Source of the DNA: Phlebopus portentosus
Lineage: Eukaryota; Basidiomycota; Agaricomycetes; Boletales; Boletinellaceae
Direction: 5' to 3'
Assembly: GCA_037892935.1 (NCBI GenBank)
Contig: JAYXKI010000008.1
Location: 1,302,001-1,366,000, forward strand
DNA: 64,000 bases
This document shows positions 22,938 through 34,211 of this stretch, piece after piece. Numbering within the stretch: the first letter of the stretch is position 1; each line of letters opens with the position of its first letter. Under the pieces are notes generated by a model. It was not told where the DNA came from. It saw only the letters and a list, made by a program, of their open reading frames with translations, and searched no databases. Made by a program: the position numbers and the translations under genes.

Positions 22938-25280
22938 TTCATCAGTTCTTCGCTACGGATCGCTAGGAAGGCCGCGTGATTGTAGCTGCGTAAAAGAGTT
23001 TGTGAAGGAAAGCTTGTGCTTGGTGTAATGTATGTAAAGTCATTGTTGGGAAAATGAATATTTGTCAAGCGAGTTCTCATGGATGTGAATTATTCTTCCA
23101 TTCTGATGCAGTCTAGAACAATGTCAGACGCCTACTGTACATGCATGTCCTATGATCCAAAGAAGAAGGAACCCAGGTAGATGAGGGCTATGCCATTCGT
23201 TCTTGTTAATAAAAAAAAGGACACTGCCGTTTACGTTGATAGTTTGTTCTGAACAACACAATGTCCAGGACGATATATGTGCCCCTATCGACATTGGGAG
23301 ACGAATCAGCCAACTTTTCTATTTCTTCATCACTCAACGTCGTTCTAGTCAAATCAGCTGCTCTTGTATCAACGTAAGCTGATCTGGTCTCGACATAGGG
23401 CCACGAGATACAGTAACTACCCGAGGAGGTTTGCATTTACAGAGAAGTATCGGCGAGATGAGATGGTAGAAGAGACCTTCAAGTGCTTCTGCTGCCCATT
23501 CCATGACTTTCCGATCACGTATAGCTGAGAGACTGACTCGGCAAGAGGGAGACAATGCACTGCATGTATTTGACCGAGTGGTTGTTTTCATGTTCATATT
23601 GACTTGGCGTTGTCTGTGAAGTTCGTGCCGACGCGTCGATCGCTTGCTTTCTCCAGATCAATTTGATGATCACAGCTCCCTTTCTAGTAAGAAATGATTA
23701 TAATGTAATAATATATTCTCACGCTGATATTGGTCCCTGGCACGGCCTATATGGATACCCATTGTTGGGTTGGTTGCCCCCCCCTGTGTGTGGTGACTGG
23801 CAATCCCTAAGCTCACTGCTTGCGCGTTTTCTCTCAGGCGGAGCTCAAATTGTTGCTTTTTTTGGTAACTCACGCCAATCTCACTGTGTCACTTTTCAAT
23901 TTACCACAATAAAAGGAATTTGTAGCAGCTAGTCATGTATAATAGTTGCACATGGCTGTATATGATCATACTCTTTATATTTAACGTGGCTTTTTTTGCT
24001 TTTTCTCCAATCAGTAAATTATCATTGAATGTCGAGTGCTTGAAGCTACTTCATTCCATCCCTTCCTTCCTTCGATCACGTGATAGCATATACCTCTAAC
24101 ATCTCTTCAGTGCATATTGCAGTTATCCTCAACACAAAAAGCTGATTACATGAAAATTGGTCCAAAGGCTTCCCATGACAGAAATGATGTCTTTGTGGAG
24201 AAATAAGTGGTATTGGTGCCCATTTGAGGGAGATATACCAAGACAGGGCATTCTCAGACTCTTCAAGTCCTTGAGCTTCAGGCCTTCCTCATTTACAATT
24301 TCTTCTAATTAGGTGCATGATATGCATTTTTACATGATTTTCTTCAATCGTATTAAATTTTTTTTTTGATGGGTCATTGCTGGTTGCTGAGATATGAGCA
24401 AGATTTTGTTATATTTTGCCCGATTTTTTATATAAATTTTCAAAAATCAGATAACAAGCTTATACAACCAAGAATACATATTTCTGACACTTTCCTGCTA
24501 TATTTTATGTGATGTGGGAGACTTGACAGCCAGTCGAAAGTCGGATTCAAAAGTGGCACACTTGCAAGCAAGCCTATGTCGATCACCGGCACGACACAGC
24601 ATGGCCCGTGGGAAGCACGCGGCGACCTTGGGGATTGATTGCCAGTCACCACTGTGTGTGGGGGTCGGCAAATCCCAAGTTCAACGCGTGCGCATGATTT
24701 TCATCGGAGCTTCAAAATATCGCTATAATAGGCAATTCACTTAGATTGCAGCTACAACAATTTTACTTTCGACCATGCATGTACTGTACTTCTCCTCTTG
24801 CCAATACAACTCAAACCTGCAAATTATTTGGGTCCAAAATGAGTTTCTTTGCTCTTATTTCTCTTATTCTGCAAATTCTTGGGGAAATTCACATGCTTCT
24901 CTTGATCTGCAGTAGCTTCTGTCTGGTAGAATAATTAAACATCCTGCAACCACATCATCAAAAATCTTGCTTTTTTTTACATATTCTTGCTATATCATGT
25001 CATAGGGACAGCTCTATGGAGCCAGAATTCTTGTTTATTGCCTCCAAGCTCAGATATTTATTTTATCTTCAAGAATTTTGCAAATTTTGAGAAACGGAGA
25101 CCATAGGATTGAAGACATACATGCAAAAGTAAAATCTACAAGTTTTCGTAGCAATCTATGGTATGTGGAAATTATGATGTTGGTGTGGTTGTGGTTTGTT
25201 ACACGGCACGTGATCATTGCGGAGAATAACTTCAAGTTCAACCCAATTCGGACACGCGAACGCGTTCTCTATCGCCCACC
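22938..25280. other. AT-rich gene-poor island with a possible non-autonomous element
   Basis: About 2.3 kb, clearly richer in A and T than the genes around it, with homopolymer runs. No gene is convincing; two minus-strand frames at 23206-23597 are weak. A 16-bp perfect inverted repeat at 23790-23805 and 24637-24652 bounds the most AT-rich part, which suggests an old transposon relic without coding capacity. Confidence 0.45.
23785..24661. repeat. Imperfect inverted repeat pair enclosing AT-rich sequence
   Basis: GTGGTGACTGGCAATC at 23790-23805 is the exact reverse complement of 24637-24652. Flanking bases on both sides (C-rich outside, CCC-AAG inside) match partly, so the arms may reach 35-45 bp. 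About 830 bp of AT-rich non-coding sequence lies between them. The pattern fits a miniature inverted-repeat element, but I see no clear target-site duplication. Confidence 0.4.
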
Positions 25281-27379
25281 ATGTCCTCGAACACGACTCA
25301 GAATTTCGCTCACTATATAGTATACATGCCATACGAGATCAAGCCTGGCACTCACCACAGCTCCTACCCCAACACGTACGCTTTTCGCGTGCCAGAGGAC
25401 GCTACTATGTTAGCAATCTGGAAAATGCCATTCGAGACCATCCGCATTTGAACCGTCAGCTGGGGGACGACGAACTAATTCTTTTGAAGGTATTTCTCGG
25501 TCGTCTCCCATTCTATCGTTATACTAATAAAAAAACACTACCGTTTCCACAGTGTGGCTCCCTGTCCGTGTTGCCAGCAAACACACGCTACTCGTACTCT
25601 GGGATGGATTCGTGACCACGCCCATAATGAAGAGATCAGGATGGAGGGCGGGCTTAGGCTTACCCGTTACTTCAGCACGGGACCCGCACCTGCTGAGGCC
25701 GAGGTGATAGATGTGATTGCCGTGACCGACTCCAGTGCGTTTTTCCATTCTCCACCCATCTATACTTGAAATGACTTCTCGCAAGTTTTGGAAAGCCGTG
25801 ACGTGGTCTATGCTCTTCCGGACATCCATGCTTCCAAGGTCACGAAAGGTCGGTTCTGTTCTTTATATGTAGGCATGCTCAGGTCATGACGTGGCTTCCA
25901 GACCGATTATCGCAGCTTGATGGTATGAAGCGGTTCCCGAGTCCGTCAGAGGGCGTGAAGAGTGAGGAAAATATAAGGGGATGGGCCAACGACAACACTG
26001 GTGTTCATACTCACCGGCCGGTTGGAAACTACGGCCCGCCAACTGCTCTTTTCCATCCTGCCCTCGCCAGGCTCAGACATCGCCTGAGGCACCTCGATCA
26101 AATTGACGAACCGTCCGCTGGTCATTTCGAGTGGGCGCACAAATTTATTCAAGTTTGCAATAACGGGTTCAAAAGAGAGAACATAATGGAAGGAGAATTG
26201 AAGCAGATCATCAATGCTGCTATTGGTCAGGACGCCACATGGCAGGAATATCTTCGCGACAAAAGGGCGAAACCAGATGCGGTATGGGGACAAATAATAA
26301 TACGAGCGATTTTAGAACTCAAGAACGTCGATGGGGTGGGCGGGAATCCGATACTGCAAGCTACGCTTGATTACGCGAAGATTCTCTTCCAGGCTCGGGA
26401 TCAGGCTCAGGTTCGTTCTTCCATCGGATTAGTGCTAAACTCGGCTTATTTTCACGCTCGTTCTAACGCTCATTCTATTTAGAACCGCAATTGCGTGGTT
26501 TGGTCGAACTGGCCTATCATCCTCATCGGCATAGCAGGCAATCGGTTAGAAATATCTACTGCTGTTTTCACCGATGGAATCTATTCCGACAAACTGCTCT
26601 CGGAGGATTTCTACATTGATGCCTGGCAATCGGAAACTGTATTACGTGTGGGCCGTATCTTCAAGGCACTCTCTCTTGCAATCGAGGAACTCCGCGAGTA
26701 CTACGAACCGTTTTCTGAGGGCCTGGAAATGGAGGCAACCATTGCTCACGTGTATCCCAATCCTTTGCCCTGTGAAGGTTATCACATCCCTCGGCTAACT
26801 TACATCGGCAAGCTATCGCACATGGGGGGATTATTGGACGAGAAGAACAAGGAGGCGGTACGGCTGGAGAGACCTTATGCCCTTTACCGCGCAAGAATGA
26901 TTCAAGATGGGTCTGACGACGAGGTAGACGTTGTAGTAAAGTTTACTGTGCGTTACCATGAGCAGGCGCATCGGATACTCGAACAGAAAGAACTGGCGCC
27001 GAGATTGCATTTTTGTATCCCTCTTGTTGGGGATATGTATATGGTCATCATGGACTATATCAAAAACACACCGCTTTACCTCGCGAAACCTGAAGACCCC
27101 GAAAAAGTTTTGAGCGATGTCGAGACCGCAGTTGACCTGCTTCACGCACAAGACCTGGTATTTGGAGACCTTCGCGTTCAAAATATCGTTCTCGGGTCGA
27201 AGGGAAAAGCCATGCTAATCGATTTCGACTGGGTCGGCAAGCACAAGGTGGATAGATACCCTGCATCCTGGAATAACGATGCCGGGAAATGGTCCCCAAG
27301 CGTAGGCAGGAGGGTGCTAATGGATAAGGCGCATGATACGTTCATGCTCGACAAGCTGAGGCGGCACTGGGAAAAGTAA
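25281..27379 (+). CDS. Crinkler-type protein with atypical C-terminal kinase domain, N-terminal part disrupted
   Basis: Basidiomycetes carry many proteins with a Crinkler-like header and a kinase-like C-terminus; such proteins are thought to act in conflict or host interaction. The C-terminal part is clear and open from about 25886: the linker domain has YAKILFQA, and the kinase-like domain has VVVKF (ATP lysine), FGDLRVQNIVL in place of the usual HRD loop, and LIDFDW in place of DFG. The intron between the codons for QAQ and NRNC (ending at 26482) is clean. The N-terminal header (25281-25760) does not hold one frame: a change is needed near 25401-25412 inside the conserved header, and another around the intron that ends at 25552. 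This is damage, sequencing error or splicing I could not solve. Stop is at 27377-27379. Confidence 0.7.
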
Positions 27380-28559
27380 TTACCGCGTGTCGGGTCTGTC
27401 TTAGTGTAGATAATCTGTATTAAGGATGGTTCGTAGAATGACATGCATGAAGATGTACTTTACAGTGACTTTGATCTCCGACCTTTCTCTCTCTCCCGTG
27501 TCTCCCTTTCGTTCATATGCTCCTTGTTTTGCTTTTATTTACGATTTTAATGTGTCTGTTGTCTGTCTGTGGATGATGTTGTGACTGAGGGTCTTTGACC
27601 AAAAGAGGTAAGCACAGTGCATCACAATGTAGGTTGACACATGTCTTCTCATCATCGTCGATCACTTGAATTTCAGCTTCAACTTGAATCCTTTATCTTT
27701 TTTTTTTTGCATTTGCCCTTGAACAAACAGCTATATAGTAAAGTGTTTCTGGCTGGAAAATGTGCAACATATGCATTCATCCTTCAAGAATTGGATTCCA
27801 TGTTTTCTAAAGATATGCATGAAAAATCAGGAAATATATGGTAGAATCTTTGTTGTATCTCAATTTTTCTCAAAAGCAGTGGTGCCTAATTACTTTTTCA
27901 GAAGTATTGTCACATGTGATGTTTTGTCATTTTTAGCCATTCCTGAACCTCAAAACACAAAATAACTCATATCTCACCTAATACTTGATCATTTTGTGTA
28001 ATCTAAGTTGCTAAATTCATCTTTCACCAAACCACCTCCTAACATGCTAAAAAATCAGTGCAAGGGGGCATCCTCACCAGGTTCAAAATGACCTTAAACT
28101 ACTCATTACTTAGTGGTCTAAAAAGACGTAAAAAACTAACCTTTCTAGAGGGTTTTTTTAGGAGGCCATATCTAAAATTTTCCCCTGCCAACCCACTACT
28201 CCAAATTTGAAGCTAGTCCAGGTGATGCATCATGATGCCCTGATGACCCCTTTCATCTACATGGAGGTACCTCTGATGAAAAGGGCCCTGAGAGCAGTGA
28301 AATATAAACTCAAAACACAGAACATGCTGATTCAAGACCTCTGTCATGCCAGTAACTAGGCCAGATGCCACCAGATGTGGCCAGAGCAACCAATGAGGAA
28401 GGCTATTTGTTAGTAGGACTTTGTGCATGTACTGGTCAGAAAAACTTTACATTGCCTGCTGTGCTTACTATTATCAGATAAGGTCACGTGTTTCGTTGAC
28501 CTCATCGACTTTCGTTTCCCAACTCCAACTTGAACTCGTTCTCATAATTATTGAAGAAA
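27380..28559. other. AT-rich gene-poor island
   Basis: About 1.2 kb. From about 27600 to 28480 the sequence is AT-rich and low in coding signal, unlike the genes on either side. It looks like old transposon-derived sequence, but I find no coding domain and no terminal repeats. Confidence 0.4.
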
Positions 28560-29569
28560 ATGGTCTCGCGCATCCTCGTACAAGCGGGACCGTCAACAAC
28601 TTACCACGTGAGATTTTGTGTATTTAACTCTTTTTGAAATCTGCCTAAAATTTATCATCAGTCTCCGTTCCGAAAGTTATTCTCCACTACCGCATCCGCG
28701 TCTCAAAATGCGAAAGCGGGATCCAGACCTCACCTTGGTACCGACGGGGCCAGGGGAGAGACGCATTATGACACGCTCGGTATCCCACATGGCGCGTCGA
28801 GAATGGAGATTAAGGCCGCGTACTTTCGATTGAGCAAGCGATATCATCCTGATGTGCGAAGAAGCGTGAGGTTGAGTACGGAGAGTAATGCTGAGGAAGG
28901 TGGGAAAGGCACGGCAGGTGTACAAGAAGAGAGAGAGAAGGAAGCGGATAAGAAGGCGACAGAAAGGTTTCACGAAGTCAGCGCTGCATATAAAGTGTTG
29001 AGTGACGATCGTCAGAGGTGAGTTGTTCTTCTGTTCTGTCTATTACACGACACTGAGTCTGGTGAAGACGAGCATACGACCGATCTATCGCATTCTCCCA
29101 TATTCATCGAAGTCGTATACCACATGCGCACGCACATACACCGGGTTCTTCGCACACTCACGCCTACGCGTACGAGCTCCACACCCATCGGAAACGCGGT
29201 GCGACGCACGCCTGGGAGAACACAGGGCCGAGAGCATCTACCAGTCGTACGCATACTCACGCGCATACATATCCGCAGACTTCTGCGTCAGGAGCGGGAG
29301 TAGGGGCAGGCAGGCATTACGACCCTTCATCTTCGCCTTTCGCGCAATACCAGTCTGCAACGAGTAATCAAACGAGCTCTTCCGCTAGAACAGACTCGAC
29401 TTCACAGCGGTCGGAGCGCTTATCAGGGCGTGCTCTTCGTGCGGAGGAAGAACGCCAGGCTCACGACCGTATCGTGCGCGAGTCGAATGTAGCGCGGTTC
29501 TTCCGGGCTTTGAGTGTCGTTCTCATTGTGACCTGGGTAGGCAGCTTAGGGAAGACTTTGGGTAGCTGA
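28560..29569 (+). CDS. Mitochondrial J-domain (DnaJ-like) protein with C-terminal membrane helix
   Basis: J-proteins stimulate the ATPase of Hsp70 chaperones. Exons 28560-28607, 28662-29017 and 29068-29569 join in frame to 301 residues. The N-terminus ([10 protein letters not shown], then [14 protein letters not shown]) is basic and Ser-rich with no acids, typical of a mitochondrial presequence. The J-domain follows at about residues 45-125: [12 protein letters not shown], helix II, the essential HPD in YHPDV, a long charged insert (about 30 residues, Glu/Lys-rich) and SAAYKVLSD. After the J-domain comes a His/Thr-rich linker with repeated HT and HA pairs, then a Ser-rich stretch. The C-terminus has one hydrophobic helix, [16 protein letters not shown]. 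The partner is therefore probably mitochondrial Hsp70 at the inner membrane, by inference. Confidence 0.88.
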
Positions 29570-30114
29570 ATAGCTGCAGTGTCAGTGTTGTGAAACTCCG
29601 ATGCATACTTCGGTGTTCCGCTCCGTGTCTGTGCTACAGGAATGCTTGGCATGTCTATGTCTTGCAAGATGCTCGACTAGGACGATGGAGGCATAGACTC
29701 GGATTCAGATTCACTTATATCGACATGCTCACTGCGTCGCTCTCACCTTGTACTCTGTAGACTTGCAGAATGTACAATTCGCATATTGCTGGCAGTGCTA
29801 TGCACGTAGGCCAGCGAAGAACTTTCATTTTAGAGCTTACGTGATGGGAAAGAGGTGTACGCAGATATTTGTTTGCTGCTATGAATATTAATGCAATTTG
29901 TCTAACGTACTAAATACGCGGTCTAACAATGCAAGTGTGGGACTATGGAAGATGTATCGCCGTGTATGAGAGCAATGAGTGGTGTGCAATGGTCAAAATA
30001 CCTCAACATGACTATGAAATTGCACGAATAGTTATAACCCGATAAATCGGAAAAGAAAGGTGAATAGAAGCACGCGATGTCTGTCTAAGCCGCTAGCATC
30101 AGAGTATCTCGTCC
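29570..30114. other. Convergent 3' region, no gene seen
   Basis: About 545 bp between the ends of the J-protein gene and the minus-strand ATPase gene. Looks like two 3' UTRs; nothing else seen. Confidence 0.5.
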
Positions 30115-33100
30115 TCAATATTCAGAGACGTCATCAATGAAAGAGACATAATCAGACTTGTCATCCGACAAGCCAGAAGATTCTCTTCCGCTAGTGTGTC
30201 CATGTCCACTTCGGCTGTGGGTGTAGTACCTCCCGCCACCGCGAGTACTGGAGGGACTCGCAGGATACTCCGTGTCGTACTCCTCCCCGTCGACGAATTC
30301 GTCCCTTTCATCCTCGTCTACCTCTTCGTCTGCTTCGTCTGCTTCCCGGTCTCGGTTTCTTCGATCCCCTTTCTCGAGCTCGAGATCCACTTCGGCGTCC
30401 GCGTCAGCTTCGAGATCTGCATCTGGGTCCGGATTGAGGGTGTCGGCTTCGGCGGGTTGGTAGCCGTATTCGTCTAAGACGATACGCATCGCGTATGTGA
30501 GGATAGGTGAGGCCAGTGTGAGACTTGGCCCTAGTCCGATATCTGTGTCCACGAAGTGGACACCTTCGTCTTTTCCGGCTAGCTTGCGCTCCCTTCCCTC
30601 TTCATGTGGAGAGTTAGAGACACACGCACCCCAGCGGAGTTCAATGATCCCAGAGCGGACAAGAAAGTCTACGGCGTCTCTACTCCCGAGTTCTCGACAT
30701 AACACGAAATACGGGATCGGGTTGATTCCTACTTCCTTATCACGGTTCTCCTGTTCGTCGTGCCTCGCTGCTGCTGCTTGAAGTCCCTTCCCAAACCTCG
30801 CAGACTTGGTCGACACTGGTCTCACAAGTCCTGGCTGCGCCATCTTCATAGACTGGGGTGATACGAAATAAGATGACGCCCGTGAGAAGTAGACTGAGTG
30901 CGAGCGGTCATAACTTTGCTCGACCTCTCGAGGACGTGGAGATGCAGATGAAATGAAGTGATACATGAGATCCAAAAGCTGCATCGTCGTAAACGGCGGC
31001 GTCTCCTCTTCCTTCTCATGTTCGTTTCCAATAGTGTTGGCGTGAGACGCATCTCCGCTAAGACCAATTCCTGTCACGAGCGTCGCAGAGCTCTTCATTC
31101 CTCTACGTCCGGTATGCATGCCAGGAAGGAAAGCAATGCCTTGACTCTTCACCCGTGACCGTGGTCTAGATCGAGAAAGAGACCGACGTCGAGTATGTGT
31201 GCGTTTACGAGTGAGATGGTGCGTGTCCCTTTCGTCTAAGTTAATTTGCGCATTGCCCTGTTCTGCTTCAGCCTCGGCCTCGGCCTCCGAAGCTCGCAAA
31301 AGCAAGAAGTTGAGCGTCGTGTACGCGTGCAAGAAAGGCGTGCTTCGCTCCACTATTGGTCCCGTATGGAATTTCCGATTCGCCGGGGAGTGTCATTTCC
31401 GATGAAGCGACCCAGAATAGTGAACATGATGACGCAAACTTTGATTAGCGCTCATTCGCAAAAATAATAGGATCAGAGCAAATGGAGTGGAGAACGTACC
31501 AGCAAGATCACCTCCAGCGTTTACTGCGAATAACACTTCAATCAGTTCTCATGAGTTCTTCACCATGAAGGAGGAAGAACTCACCCCAATCGCTCATGAA
31601 ATCTGTCCAATGTGTAAGTCTTCCCCCGAACACTTCGTACAGCCTCTCAAATAGAGTTTCCCTTTCATACTCCTTATCTAGCTTCAGTTGGGAATGCAAA
31701 AAAGGAGGGACGGAAGGAAGGAGACTCTGTGTGAAGTATTCTCGTGTTTGCGACTTGCTGGGGTCCGCTAACATCACAACCTTGAGTTCACCCGAGGCGC
31801 CTAAACCAAGGTTATGGAGCCAGTTGATATACAAACCATCGTTCGTGGCATGTACAACATGGCACAACTTGTCTTGCTTTGATAGGACAAGCAAACCGTC
31901 GAAGAGTGTGCGCAAGGCTTGGCTTGATTTAGAACGTGATGAACCGGAACCAGCAAGCACATGTCTGTAAACGAAATGAGCTAAACTGTGCGAGAGAGGA
32001 CGAAAGATTGCCTACAGTCTTTGCGCGTCGTCGAAGACGATGATGGGCATACGTACACATAGGGGATTACGTTCAGGCGAAGAACCACCCTCTCTTGCAA
32101 TCTCTTGCGGCGTCCCCATCATCACGTCCCCTTCCTTCTCATCAATAGTGACACCGAATTTCTCTCCCTCGTTTGCAGGAGTTGCAAACTCGACAGTATT
32201 CTTCATCTCTCGGTGCTCTTTACTTGTGTTTGCATTCGTCGCACCCGAACTTGCCGGCGCAACTTCACCTCCTCCGCCCGAACCTTCATTCGTATGTCCG
32301 CTCGAATGATGATCGACTTTCGTCTCTTCCTCCGAGTCATGGCCCGCACTGCTCTGCACATGAGAACGCGAGAAGTTCTTGAAGTGGAAGATCTGAGAGC
32401 AGGATTTCCATTTCTCTGACTTGCGCGAGCTCGACTTTGTTTGCTGTTCTGGAATGGCCTGAGGAGGTGGGTGCAACACTTCGTCATCCTGGGAGTTGAG
32501 GTTGGGTTGAGGGAAGGTTGAAGCGGTGGTAGGAGGTTCAAAGGTCTGATGGATATGGCGCGCGGGTGATGTCCAGTACATTAACAGCACCGAGCGGAAA
32601 AGTTGCACGAGTCGCGCGACGTCGTTACTTGTTATATCCATCTCTGCATTAGGAGGTTTCGAGTTGGAGTTCGAGACAGAGTGAGAACTCTCCTTACGAA
32701 AGTGAGAGAGGAAGCGTCTTTCGTGCTTGAAATGTCCAAATATTGTTAAATCAATCGCTTATAGAGAGTTAGAGTGAATGACTCCTCACCTTGATAGCTC
32801 GTAACAATTTCTCGAACTCTTGAAGTCCTTCATCTAGTTCGATTTCCTCCAGAAACATCTCGATTGTCGAGGCTAAGCCCAGAAGCAGACCTTCTACCCC
32901 ATCACCTCCAAGAATCTTCAGGTCCAAACAGAGAACGAAGTATTTTTCTTCGTTCTTTAGTACCTCTCTCAAAAGGGTCGTTTTTCCGACGTGAGTTGAT
33001 CCGCAGAGGACAGTGAACGAAGGGGGACCAGAGAAAATCTTGTCCATGGTAAAGGAATCGGATTGTCGCTGAAGGAGTGGAATTGACTGAAGTACCGGAG

Positions 33101-33588
33101 CATGGGGAAGAGATGGAAAGAAGTACGACTGAGGAGGGATGTACCAGGAAGATATGGAGGCTCGAAGACGGAGGTCTCGCTGTGCTTTTCGGAGGGCTTT
33201 GCGCGTTTCAGATAGTTGATTGAGAGTGTCGGAAGGCTATTCGAAGGTAATACCAGTAGACAGGACCAACGCCGGTCGAAGTAAGATGGAGTTTAAAAGG
33301 TAAAATTGAAATTAAAAAAATAGAAAATAGAAATAGACCCACGTTGGTGATCACGCCCAATACTTCTCCAAAGCCGAACCATTTCCTCTTATTAGCGTTC
33401 TCGAGGGCCGTCCTGCGGCGGGGAGGAAGATTAGTTCTAAATATCCATGCCAACGAGTCACCTAGAGACCGAGTGCGTTTCTTGGACTTTTGATGAGCCT
33501 TCTGCCTGTCGGTGGAAGAATTCGAAGGCGAGCCCCCTGCAGGCAATGAGCCTTCGAGTTCATGTCCGACTTTGGACTTTGGCGTCAT
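30115..33588 (-). CDS. AAA+/P-loop ATPase with disordered insert and acidic tail
   Basis: Start at 33588 (MTPKSKVGHELEG); exon 1 ends at VITN and splices at phase 0 to PSDTLNQLSE near 33235. The N-terminus is basic, followed by a short helical region. The Walker A motif is GSTHVGKTT (about 32985), and the strand YFVLCLDLK follows. The Walker B motif IIVFDDA sits about 150 residues later than usual in compact family members, because a Ser/Gly/His-rich insert (about 32110-32530) separates the two. A sensor-like strand, VVHATNDG, lies near 31855. The last large exon (30115-31353) has an Arg/Ser-rich patch (RRRSLSRSRPRSR) and a long Asp/Glu-rich run near 30310-30450. I do not recognise a specific orthologue. 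Fungal ATPases of this kind resemble the archaeal-type ATPase family. Exons were checked across four introns. Confidence 0.75.
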
Positions 33589-34211
33589 TGTCTCTTTTCG
33601 GAGGCAATAGCAATCGAGAACCAGTCACAGTACTATTGCCGGAGACCTAGAGTATCCTTTGTGCGCAGAGTCAAGAGCCAAAGGTCCGTGCAGATGGCTT
33701 CCAGTGTCTTGCTGAGAAATAGGGCAGATTCGAGAGGCAGACACGCCTGAGCCGCGAGCCTTCACTTTGGCCAGTTCCGCTTTGCCATACATTTTCCATG
33801 AGCAAACACGTAAGAAACATGCATGTTCCAACCGCCGAGATGAGTGCACAGCATCACAAGGGAATCCTTCAAGGCTTCATTTCCGAGTCTGGGCTGTGAC
33901 GTCGAAGCACAAAAATGTCACGCGTGTGCCCAAATCAGCGCTCAGGATCACAGGTCTTTATCGGCCCGAACCGAGATTATTGCTGATCCTGGACGATCGA
34001 TAACCGAGAACAACCCTAATTTGGAGATGGTCGATTGGGCCGTCGTTTTATTTCTGAGCCACCATGTCTGCTATGCAGTATTAAAGGCTTCCTCTTCTTC
34101 GTTGTATCAAACAACTCCTTTGTTAGACGCCTCCCTATTCTCTCTTTCTTACCACCATCATACCGGCAAACGCACCACTTACGCAGAGAGAGCTAACCTT
34201 GAGGCACAACA
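33589..34211. promoter_or_regulatory. Divergent promoter region of the ATPase and Argonaute genes
   Basis: The only sequence between two genes that start in opposite directions, about 620 bp. It should carry both promoters. A pyrimidine-rich stretch (about 34090-34160) precedes the Argonaute start, as is common in fungal promoters. No TATA box is obvious. Confidence 0.5.

Noticed and set aside
23206..23597. Two minus-strand frames in the AT-rich island
   Set aside because: Can almost be spliced, but no domain, no promoter and a weak junction; too little to call a gene.
30196..31067. Long plus-strand frames opposite the ATPase gene
   Set aside because: Shadows of the minus-strand exon, produced by its biased acidic and basic codons.
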